Shown here in pieces: positions 47,147 to 57,485 of a stretch of DNA of 64,000 nt (positions are counted from its first letter, which is position 1; every line of letters starts with the position of its first letter). Both the position numbers and the translations under genes were made by a program. Below the pieces are notes generated by a model. The model was not told the DNA's origin and did not search any database. It saw only the letters and a program-made list of their open reading frames with translations. Origin of the DNA: Pseudomonas kielensis (GTDB lineage: Bacteria > Pseudomonadota > Gammaproteobacteria > Pseudomonadales > Pseudomonadaceae); assembly GCF_014236655.1 (NCBI RefSeq), contig NZ_JACMYG010000013.1:1-64000 (forward strand). Direction: 5' to 3'.

Positions 47147-47969
47147 CGCCATTCTCCTGCGATTATCGACTTCGTCCTCACTCACCCCGCCACGGTTGTT
47201 GAGTGTTATCAGGGATCAAGGCCCCTGCGACGTATGAGGGTTGTCCACTGACGCGGGACTGACGACTCCTTACGACCGGGAGCTTGGGCATCTCATGATC
47301 TGGCCTCCTGAACACCGATAACGGTGGGCGGGTGAAGGCTGCATTGGCTGACGAGACCGGTGCCGCGAGATCCTGAGTCAGGTGAAGGCAGTGAAGCGAT
47401 GACCGGGGCATGCCTGACTGTCAGTCAGGGGCAGTCCATTCCTTGGGCTGCGGCACCATCATCGGTATCGCTGTGGCGAGTGAGCATTCGGTGTTTGTCA
47501 CGCCGATTGTCACGAGGGGGAAAGCCGCAAAGGCCCGTGCGAGCAAGGCTGCAGCAGTGGTAGGAGCGCCCGTCTCTTTAGGGGGCAAAGAGACGGGCAA
47601 CAGGTTGGCGCAAGAAATGGCCAAGCGGATAAGTTGCTGCAGAGCAGCCAGGAGGGGGCATGAGTTGCCGCAGTGGGCATTCTAGAAGAAATGGCATCCA
47701 TCACATCGCTGTGACCGTGCGAGCCGCCGGACGCTAATCGCACTTGGGGGTGAACCACCACAATGTGGCGTAGCCTCAAAGGTTCTGGCTACCTGGGTGC
47801 TGTCGAGGACAGCGCTTGTACAGTTCTGGTTTAGCGCTCGTTCTGCTCGCGGTCAACGGTATTTTGGGGGCGGCTGTTGCGCCAATCGGTAGCGCTGGAA
47901 GACCTTGGAGGCCGGTGGCTTTCCATGGCCGGTTGGTCGTTCGTCGGCTTTTAATGTGAGCCTGCTTAA

Positions 47970-48056
47970 TTGCATGGACTTGAACATTTGCATCGTCACT
48001 GACCAGTCAATTGCATTCGTGCTGATCAACCGTTTGCATTCGACTTGACCAGCACA
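47970..48056 (+). repeat. Left array of ~23-bp repeats (IS21-like end)
   Basis: TTGCAT occurs at 47970, 47988, 48011 and 48034. The last three are exactly 23 apart, and each is followed by a CTGACCA-like block (ACTGACCAG, CTGATCA, CTTGACCAG). Such multiple terminal repeats are typical of IS21-family ends. An inverted array with the same 23-bp spacing is at 51300-51351. Confidence 0.6.
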
Positions 48057-48229
48057 CGCCGTAGTGACGACCGGCGGAGAACGGCCGATTGTGTTGAAAA
48101 AGTCGGTCCTTCCAGATTGTCGGCGTACTGACTGCTAAAAACGCCTTTTTTGCGCGCAGCTACGCGAGATCTGAGCCCGCACCAGATACAGGTTTCCAGA
48201 TGGTTGTGGCTGTCTGTGGAGCACCCAGC

Positions 48230-48252
48230 AAAGCCCGCCTCGTGCGGGCTTT
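48230..48252. terminator. Two-way terminator
   Basis: AAAGCCCGC (48230-48238) pairs with GCGGGCTTT (48244-48252) around CTCGT. It follows the minus-strand DUF262/179-aa genes at a distance and could end their transcript. Confidence 0.6.
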
Positions 48253-48458
48253 GTTCTTTCTGCTTGTCTTGTATTGTCTTTGTGTATCTACGAGAAGCAA
48301 TGACTTTCTGAAAGTCGAGAGTGATCCGTCGAGTGGGAATTTCAAGGCGTATAGCATTCGGCGTTGCATGCGCCTCCGTTTACGCTCTAGAGCGTGGCCA
48401 AGGCGCCGGTACCAGTCCAGAATGAGCGGCGACGCGAATTAGTAGCGAATATCAGTAA

Positions 48459-48998
48459 TTAGCTATTTTTCCATTTGTTCCTGAGGCTTTTTATCGAAGA
48501 ACGCAAATTGGCCTTTTTGGCTTCAGGAGTTAGTAAACAAACGGATCCACGAGGTAGGCCAAAGACCTTCTCAATGTTTGATTGAATTGTTTTAACGGAT
48601 GCATCACTTCGAGCTACCTTGAATCTAGTGCCGATAGGTTTTTTATCCAATCCAAGCTCTGTGTCGTCGTAGTCAGCACTTATCTCAAGTTTCCACTTGA
48701 AAGGTTTGCTGCACAACGTTCTACTCGGATTGCTGATACGGTCGATTTTTACCTTGTAACCGTCAAACTCAAGGTCATAGGCAATGTGGTCTTCAATCCT
48801 TTTTACGTTGATTGAATTCCAGGTTGTCCAGTCTGCCGACTTGGTTAAAACCTCAATTTGACAAGATAATGGCTTTTTCTCGTCACGGTTCAGCATTAGA
48901 GAGTCCGACAAGTCCAGCCTGCTGCGTGCAGATACGGCAATGATTTTATCGTTTGAATCTAAGCAGGTTATCTTTGAGTGTGCTGGCCATTGAATCAT
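48459..48998 (-). CDS. Hypothetical protein downstream of the DUF262 gene
   Basis: 179 aa and distinctly AT-rich compared with the chromosome. The composition is mixed beta-strand and Lys-rich. I do not recognise a family. It is 121 bp downstream of the DUF262 gene on the same strand, so it may be a second component of that defence unit. Confidence 0.6.
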   Translation of the reverse strand: MIQWPAHSKITCLDSNDKIIAVSARSRLDLSDSLMLNRDEKKPLSCQIEVLTKSADWTTWNSINVKRIEDHIAYDLEFDGYKVKIDRISNPSRTLCSKPFKWKLEISADYDDTELGLDKKPIGTRFKVARSDASVKTIQSNIEKVFGLPRGSVCLLTPEAKKANLRSSIKSLRNKWKNS

Positions 48999-49119
48999 TG
49001 TTCACAACTCCATGTCTTTCGTGTTGGCTTTCAAAAATATGATGCTGCACATTTTAGACGTCGCATCATTAGACGGCCTCAGCCTCAGTTTTTTAGACCA
49101 GGGCCGGAGCGAAATTTAC

Positions 49120-50814
49120 TTAAAGTTCAGCCATCAGCGCGGCGACGATTTTATCGTGACGAACCTGGATTGCATCTTGATCCCAAACGCTACCAGCGCT
49201 GGCAAACTTCGCTATTTCCCGTTGTTGGGCGTTGTGCTGGTAGGTTGCCAGTTTCTCGGCGAACGGGATGTTTCCCACTGCACAGTTGTGGGATTTGGAC
49301 ACCAGCAGGTAATTGCCGAGGCAGTTGAGGTATTCGCCTTTGAAGATTTCGTCGTAGGTACCGTAGCCATGTGGGCGGGCTGTGGGCTCGGTGGAAGGAG
49401 CGATATGTTCCAGCTCTGGACGCTTGATGTCGCTATAGCGCTGCGGCTCGTAGCCGCGTTGACCCTGACATTTCAGGTGCACTTCATATTTCCATAGCAG
49501 GTGCTTGGCGGTCGGGTGACCGATTTCAATTTCCAGCGCCTCCGCCAGCTTTTCGTTGTTCCAATAGGCCCACCACCAATTTTTTGTAGTCTTGAGGTAG
49601 TCGATGAGTTCAAGGACCGGAGCTATCGACGGCGCCTCGCTGGTAAACGCCTCGTAAGCATCATTGATGCGGGAAGTGATATCCGCACGGGTGCCAATCA
49701 AGCGATGGCGGATGATCAGGCTCTCAAATGCGACGCAAAGCTGGTTCTTGTCCGATAGGGGAAGGCCAAAGCGGTAGGCCTTGAGAATGAATGGCAATAC
49801 AACCGCGATCCCGCCCAAAGTCACCAGTGAGTGGATCGGAAAACTGTTTCGCTCGTCATCGCCGAAGAAAACCGACAAATGCTCGAAACTGATAGCCAGT
49901 GAATTGGTGAAATCTTTCACAAATTCAAGAGGCGCCTCTGCAGCGAGCATCTTTTCAATCCGGTCCAGCGCGCCGCTTTCCCATAGGGAATTGAAGTGAA
50001 CGCGCAAGGTGTACTGCAGCACGTCGTCTTCATTGATCCGGTATTCAATCGCCGAGATCGACTTGTAGATGGTCTCGAAGCGATTCTGGATCTCTTCGAT
50101 CAGGCTGTCTTTCGCTTGTTGGTCTTCGCCATGAAGATGGATGGCATACATGAATTGCGCCTTCACCACCTCCAGGTTGGACGGGCGCTTGCCGCGGTTG
50201 TTCTGGAAGATAAACATCTGGATGGCTTCAGCCTCGTCTCGCACCGGGTGCGTACTGCACGATGCCTGAGACACAATCCGCAGCATGTCGGTCAAGTAGG
50301 CTTCAGGCTGAGCGCCCAGCTTCTTTTTGAAGAAGTCGAACGCATTGATGAGTCGTTGGGCGGATGTGGTCAGCGAAGCAGGGGCGGCCGTTCTGGACTG
50401 GTTGATCACATAATCGACAAAGGTCTGGTTGTCGTAGTCGACCGTCTTGAAGCGGATCTGACTTTCCCGTTTGATCATGTCTTTGTAGCGGTCCTGCTCG
50501 TCTTCGGTCAGGGCGCGCTTTGCTTGCAGGCACGCGAACAAGGCCGCCAGAAACAGCGTGATCGTGGTCAGGCGCTGCTGGCCGTCAATAACCCGATACT
50601 CTCCCTGCGTCTGTTCAAACAGGAAATGGCCGAAGTAATAAGGGCTGCGGGAATTACTGCTGCGGTAGGCTTCCAGGTCGGAGAGAAACACCTGTGTCTG
50701 GCTGGCGCGGCTCGAACCTTCGGCTGGCGTGTCCCAGGCATAGGCGCGTTGGTACGCGGGCACTACGATGCGGTTGTTGGCCAGCATGCTGCGAATGGTT
50801 GACGAGGCTTCCAC
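49120..50814 (-). CDS. DUF262/HNH protein (GmrSD-like type IV restriction)
   Basis: 564 aa from a GTG with AAGGA upstream. The N-terminal DUF262 (ParB/sulfiredoxin-like) domain has the key motif YRVIDGQQRLTTITLFLAAL (~73-92). The C-terminal DUF1524-type HNH region has ELEHIAPS (~468-475) and LNCLGNYLLVSKSHN..GN. GmrSD enzymes use this pair to hydrolyse NTP and cut sugar-modified phage DNA, so this is probably a fused, single-chain modification-dependent nuclease. It lies between the inverted 23-bp repeat arrays. Confidence 0.85.
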   Translation of the reverse strand: MEASSTIRSMLANNRIVVPAYQRAYAWDTPAEGSSRASQTQVFLSDLEAYRSSNSRSPYYFGHFLFEQTQGEYRVIDGQQRLTTITLFLAALFACLQAKRALTEDEQDRYKDMIKRESQIRFKTVDYDNQTFVDYVINQSRTAAPASLTTSAQRLINAFDFFKKKLGAQPEAYLTDMLRIVSQASCSTHPVRDEAEAIQMFIFQNNRGKRPSNLEVVKAQFMYAIHLHGEDQQAKDSLIEEIQNRFETIYKSISAIEYRINEDDVLQYTLRVHFNSLWESGALDRIEKMLAAEAPLEFVKDFTNSLAISFEHLSVFFGDDERNSFPIHSLVTLGGIAVVLPFILKAYRFGLPLSDKNQLCVAFESLIIRHRLIGTRADITSRINDAYEAFTSEAPSIAPVLELIDYLKTTKNWWWAYWNNEKLAEALEIEIGHPTAKHLLWKYEVHLKCQGQRGYEPQRYSDIKRPELEHIAPSTEPTARPHGYGTYDEIFKGEYLNCLGNYLLVSKSHNCAVGNIPFAEKLATYQHNAQQREIAKFASAGSVWDQDAIQVRHDKIVAALMAEL

Positions 50815-50937
50815 GGGGTATGTCCTTATGAGCGGTGGCGTTTTGCCTCATCATCGCTTGAGTCGAGATTTTTTGCATGCTTGAGCACTACATTTCGCTC
50901 GGCTCCGTCAACATCCCCCCCACGCAGCCCTAGACGG

Positions 50938-51250
50938 CTAACCTTTGCCTAGAGCCAGCTGATTGACGTGCTCTTGAAGTGCGGTGAGGTCTTCCACGAT
51001 GCGCCCCAGTGGGTAGACATGCCCGTTCAGCATGCCCGAGCGCTCCATGGCGTAGTAGTCGTCCTCCAGTCGAGGAGAATTGTTCTGATCTGGAATCAGA
51101 TTCAGCTCACCACTGACACACCGGCCGTAGTGCGTCGTGGCTTGTTGCACTGCGCATGAATCAGAGTGACCTTCTCCCAGAAGGTCCTAGCCGGCGAGAA
51201 AACCACTACCTTCTCTGCCTTTGGGAAGGCAATGCCTTCGAACAGCTCAG
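50938..51250 (-). pseudogene. Truncated AbiEii-type nucleotidyltransferase toxin gene
   Basis: Two minus-strand frames together give the 3' part of an AbiEii/AbiGii gene. The upstream frame has VVVFSPARTFWEKVTLIHAQC (in the family: S-P-E-R-T-F-W-E-K-x-T-x-L-H); the downstream frame has DDYYAMERSGMLNG and LTALQEHVNQLA. The frames switch near 51120. The 5' half and the AbiEi antitoxin gene are missing; the break is next to the right repeat array. Confidence 0.65.
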
Positions 51251-51299
51251 CAATTCCGGCTGAATGGAGTGGACCGCATTCGGATCGATGATATTTCAA

Positions 51300-51351
51300 C
51301 TGCAAACGACTGGTCAGTGGCAATGCAATTAGGTGGTCAAGTGAGATGCAA
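51300..51351 (-). repeat. Right array of 23-bp repeats (inverted)
   Basis: On the minus strand TTGCAT, TTGCAT and TTGCAG begin at 51351, 51328 and 51305, exactly 23 bases apart. The first two are followed by CTTGACCAC and ACTGACCAG. It matches the array at 47970-48056 in unit, spacing and content, in inverted orientation. Confidence 0.6.
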
Positions 51352-51360
51352 TTACGCAGA

Positions 51361-51403
51361 GCCCACGCGAGTGGGAATGCAGAGCCTTCCCGCTCGCGTG
51401 GGC
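51361..51403. repeat. Long hairpin (17-bp arms)
   Basis: GCCCACGCGAGTGGGAA (51361-51377) and TTCCCGCTCGCGTGGGC (51387-51403) are inverted repeats with one mismatch and a nine-base loop. There is no T-run, so it is not a standard terminator. Its place between the repeat array and the integrase gene suggests a mobile-element structural site. Confidence 0.5.
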
Positions 51404-51576
51404 TTGGCCGAGAAAGCCCCAAAAGCGTGACTTGCAGCGGCGACAGTCGCCACTTCTGTCTCCATGCTGCAGACCAGGTATTACGTGGGGTGTCGCCGGT
51501 GTCGCCGCTGTCGCGAAATCAACCATCACTCCATCTGGGGAGTCATTCTCGGTTACCGGCGAAGTCCGGTGAGCGC

Positions 51577-52833
51577 TCACCGTTTGGGCACGACGTTGTG
51601 GTCCCTGGTTTGATTGATCGCAGATGCCGACAGGTTGCCAGTGGCCGCTTTCTGGATGTGCTCACTCCACCAGGCCATCATCGGACGCCGGCGTTCGATG
51701 TAGTCAGCTCGGTTGTAAGCGCTTCGGACTTCATCCTTGTCGACATGCGCCAGCGCAACTTCGATCAGCTCCGGATCCCACCCATGCTCGTTCAGGATGG
51801 TGCTGGCCATGGAGCGCATGCCGTGGCTGACCAAGCGGTCCTGGAAGCCCATGCGTTTCAACGCCATGTTGGCGGTCTGGCTGTTGGCGTGGGTGCGCGG
51901 ATTTCTATCTGCCGGGAACACGTATTCCCTGTGGCCGCTGTGGGGCTTGAGCGCCTCCAGTAACGCGAGTGCATGTTCGGTCAGCGGGATGGTGTGCGGA
52001 CGACGCTTTTTCATGCGCTCCGGCGGGATAGTCCAGATGCGTTTGTCGAAGTCGATGTCTGCCCATCGTGTGGTCGCCGCTTCGGCGGGACGGGTCATGG
52101 TGTGCAGTTGCCATTCGATCAGGCAGCGGGTGATCCGCTTGATGCTGGCGTTCGCGATTTCGATCATGAGCTCGGAAAGCTCATCGGGTCGTAGCGCGGC
52201 CATGTTCTGTTTCTTGGGTTTCTTGAATACTGCGCGAATGCCGCTGAGGGGGTTCGCAAAGATCAGTCCTGAATTGACCCCGTAGGTCATGATCTCGTTG
52301 AGCCGTTGGCTCAATCGCTTCACTGTCTCGAGGCTGCCTTTGGCCTCGATTGGGCGAAGCAGTTCGATGACCATCGGTGCGCTGATTTTTGAGAGTGGCG
52401 TTGTTTTCAGGTCTGGAAATAGATGCAGCGTGAGCGAGCGCCAAATGTCTTCGGCGTACGCCGGTGTGACGGAGTCCTTCTTCAGTTCGAACCAGGCGGT
52501 GGCCACGTTCTCGAACGTATGTTCCGTCTCCGCTCGTTTGGCTTCGTCTTGTGCATTGCGTTGCACCTTGGGATCAATGCCTTGTGCAAGCAGCTCGCGC
52601 GCTTCCACCACTTTTTTCCTGGCGTTCGCTAGTGAGAGCTCTGGGTACGTGCCCAGTCCCATATTGATACGATTTTTGGTTACCGGCTCGCGGTAGTTGA
52701 AGTTCCACAGCATCGAGCCGTTGCTCCTAACTCGAAGCTGGAGGCCGTCACCATCGCTGAGGACGTAATCCTTGTCTTTTGCCTTGACTGCCTTGAGCTG
52801 GCGGTCGGAAAGGCGAAGGGCTGGAGCAGGCAT
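51577..52833 (-). CDS. P4-type tyrosine integrase of the ssrA island
   Basis: 418 aa from the ATG at 52833 with GAGG upstream (an in-frame GTG at 52851 is the alternative). It has the DUF4102 N-terminal arm-binding domain (LSDGDGLQLRVRSNGS), a core-binding domain, and the catalytic set Arg in TMTRPAEAA, H-x2-R in SHGMRS, His in LAHVD and Tyr in SAYNRADY. It lies ~190 bp from the 3' end of ssrA and reads away from it. This is the usual layout for an integrase that uses the tmRNA gene as target. Confidence 0.93.
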   Translation of the reverse strand: MPAPALRLSDRQLKAVKAKDKDYVLSDGDGLQLRVRSNGSMLWNFNYREPVTKNRINMGLGTYPELSLANARKKVVEARELLAQGIDPKVQRNAQDEAKRAETEHTFENVATAWFELKKDSVTPAYAEDIWRSLTLHLFPDLKTTPLSKISAPMVIELLRPIEAKGSLETVKRLSQRLNEIMTYGVNSGLIFANPLSGIRAVFKKPKKQNMAALRPDELSELMIEIANASIKRITRCLIEWQLHTMTRPAEAATTRWADIDFDKRIWTIPPERMKKRRPHTIPLTEHALALLEALKPHSGHREYVFPADRNPRTHANSQTANMALKRMGFQDRLVSHGMRSMASTILNEHGWDPELIEVALAHVDKDEVRSAYNRADYIERRRPMMAWWSEHIQKAATGNLSASAINQTRDHNVVPKR

Positions 52834-52857
52834 GAGAGCTACCTCTGACACCGTTTT

Positions 52858-52907
52858 GGTATTCCAAAAAATAGCACCGGATGGCTTGGAATACCATTTG
52901 GAATACC
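52858..52907. repeat. Right integrase arm-type sites
   Basis: An inverted GGTATTCC (52858-52865) and a direct pair GGAATACCATTTGGAATACC (52888-52907) lie in the integrase promoter region. The direct pair matches the left-end pair at 35256-35276. Binding here could serve both recombination and control of the integrase gene. Confidence 0.65.
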
Positions 52908-52983
52908 AAAACGGCTGGAACTCAAAAAACCTCTGCGGAGCCCAGTAGTGCTTAAGCCCTTGATTTTACTGAATTTGAGCCAC

Positions 52984-53009
52984 AAAAAAAGACGTCCGTG
53001 GACGTCTTT
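52984..53009 (-). terminator. ssrA terminator
   Basis: On the minus strand AAAGACGTC and GACGTCTTT form a nine-base stem with a four-base loop, followed by a T-run. It begins 12 bases after the CCA end of tmRNA. Because it is on the island side of the attachment site, it was probably supplied by the island. Confidence 0.85.
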
Positions 53010-53020
53010 AGATGATGAAG

Positions 53021-53417
53021 TGGTGGAGCCGGGGGGATTTGAACCCCCGTCCGCCAGTACTCCGCTGTCGGTACTACATGCGTAGCCGTGTCTATTAAGT
53101 TAACCCTCAGCGACCCGACGGGCAGGGTGCTTTGGGCGAGTTGTGTAAGTTTTAGCCGCTTCGTCCACAACGTACTGCACGGCGATTCTGTTCTATATGA
53201 CAATCACTTTGGGTTTACAGACATCCCCTGGTGATTGCTGGACCCGAAGGTACCAGAAGCTCAGGGCTAAGGCTGCTTACGCAGCGAGAGCGAATTCCTG
53301 GCCGTAGTTTTCGTCATTGGCAACTATAAGTAGTTGCAACAGTGGATTTACGAGTTCTGTTACCAACTCGGCATGCACCTAAAGTTTCGCAACCGGCGTC
53401 GAATCCTAAACGGCCCC
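53021..53417 (-). ncRNA. ssrA: tmRNA
   Basis: 397 nt. The 5' end GGGGCCGTTTAGGATTCGAC and the 3' end GGGGTTCAAATCCCCCCGGC then TCCACCA pair as the tRNA-like domain. The reading frame at 53321-53277 encodes the tag ANDENYGQEFALAA followed by TAA. With SmpB (encoded at 62675) it frees stalled ribosomes and marks the unfinished protein for degradation. The gene is intact although it serves as the island's target. Confidence 0.97.
53028..53043. other. Right attachment site inside ssrA 3' end
   Basis: This T-arm/acceptor segment of tmRNA (GCCGGGGGGATTTGAA on the plus strand) is the part copied, with two changes, at 35186-35201. Integration here restores a complete tmRNA gene on this side. Confidence 0.45.
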
Positions 53418-53480
53418 GAGCTCACTGCTCTGTGGATCAATTTGAGCGGCAAGCCTGTGCAGTGTACGCCAACCCGGACG

Positions 53481-53506
53481 ATAAGGCCAACCCGAAGGTT
53501 GGCCTT
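53481..53506 (-). terminator. Terminator of the small secreted-protein gene
   Basis: AAGGCCAACC (53483-53492) and GGTTGGCCTT (53497-53506) form a perfect ten-base stem around a tetraloop (TTCG on the minus strand), ten bases after the stop at 53516. The T-run after it is short. Confidence 0.75.
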
Positions 53507-53515
53507 GAACGCGCA

Positions 53516-53791
53516 TCAGCCCTTGTCGGGGGTTCGAGTCTGGATTTTGGTCAGGGCCCCGGTGGTGACTTCAATGCAATCCTTGGTGTTACCGGCAGTC
53601 CTGGCGTCCTGTGCTTTCTTCAGTGCCGCCTTGGCGTTGTCCATGGCGTTTTCCGAGGTGGCAGGCGCGGTGGCGATGGCATCCTGGAGTTTCTGGATAT
53701 TGCCATCGCACAGGTCTTCATCCGCAGCAAACACCGGCGAGGCCAACAGTGCAGCGGTGATGAACAATCCAGCAATTGCAGAGTGCTTCAT
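53516..53791 (-). CDS. Small exported protein
   Basis: 91 aa from the ATG at 53791 (AGGAGATACCC upstream). A signal peptide ends at ~22 (VFA/ADE). The mature ~69 residues are mostly helical, with two cysteines (DLCDGN, KDCIEV) that could form a disulfide in the periplasm. Similar small proteins are common in Pseudomonas; the function is unknown. Confidence 0.8.
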   Translation of the reverse strand: MKHSAIAGLFITAALLASPVFAADEDLCDGNIQKLQDAIATAPATSENAMDNAKAALKKAQDARTAGNTKDCIEVTTGALTKIQTRTPDKG

Positions 53792-54006
53792 GGGTATCTC
53801 CTTGTGCATGAGGGCTCGGTGCTGCCGGTCGATGGGGCTGCTGGCCGAGGTGGTAAGCTCTTTTGCAGGGCTTAGCTAGATGACTATAGACGCGCGCAGG
53901 AATTCGGTTTTTTTTTGCGGTTTTGCCGAGGCGGTAGGGGCGCGCGCGCTTGCGGCTTGCTCGCTCCCACACGCTCGCGTACCTACACACCCACCCCGGG
54001 TACGCC

Positions 54007-56813
<2,807 letters not shown>

Positions 56814-56817
<4 letters not shown>

Positions 56818-57485
56818 TGGTCCTCCAGGATCAGTACCACCAGGTCTTTCGGACCGTGGGCGCCGTACGCCAGGACTTGCTCGATGTCGGCGGTCTTCGA
56901 TGGGCCGGACACCAGCAGTGCGTTGGTCGGCATGCCTTGGGCCCAGTTGAATTCGCGTTGCACCTGATAGAAGTTGTCGCGGATTTCGCTGGCCTTGAGC
57001 AGGGCGAAATGCACCGGCGGCACCAGGCTCATCAGGCGCGGTTCTTCGCGGGTCGGCCAGAGGATCAGGCTACCGGTGGCGGCGATGGCCCCGAGGGTGG
57101 TGGTCAGGCTGGCCGGGGTGTCGTTGAACAACTCGGCTTTCCACTGTTCTACCGGCCGGTCGTAGGCTTTTAGCGTCGCCAGCCCGGGGTGTTGCGCCCA
57201 ATGCTGGGTGACGCGTTGCCCGTGGGCGGTGGTCGGGGCGATCAACAGGCTGGTCAATTGGCGCTCAGCCAGCAGCTGCGCGAGCAATGCCGGCCAGCCG
57301 TCCGCCGAGGTCAGGTGGATTTCGGTGTGCACCGCTTCCATCAGCTTGCGCAGTTGTGGGATGCGTTGTTCGGCGGTGTAGGTGTAGGGCTCGGTCACCA
57401 GCGCTTCATCGAAGTTGTCGGGCACCGGTGTGGTGCCCGTCAGGCTGTGGCGCAGCTTGGCGAGAATGTTCTGTTTGGCACTCAT
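56814..57485 (-). CDS. lutC: L-lactate utilisation protein C
   Basis: 223 aa from the ATG at 57485, which shares a base with the lutB stop (TGATG). It is the LUD-domain subunit (GAIAATGSLILWPT and PPVHFALLKASEI) of the LutABC complex, which oxidises L-lactate to pyruvate. The longer frame lies inside lutB and is rejected. Confidence 0.9.

Larger units (their letters stand above)
47147..48458. other. 1.3-kb region without a supported gene
   Basis: This stretch lies upstream of the DUF3987 gene. Several short overlapping ORFs on both strands lack ribosome-binding sites or recognisable content. It contains the left array of 23-bp repeats (47970-48056) and a two-way terminator (48230-48252). The promoter of the DUF3987 operon should be near 47150-47300. 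The rest looks like debris of past insertions. Confidence 0.55.

Noticed and set aside
47360..47779. Short ORFs upstream of the DUF3987 gene as real genes
   Set aside because: They overlap one another on both strands, have no convincing start signals and carry no recognisable motif.
49012..49497. 161-codon plus-strand ORF opposite the DUF262 gene end
   Set aside because: Most of it is antisense to the conserved C-terminal HNH region of the DUF262 protein, and it has no family features of its own.
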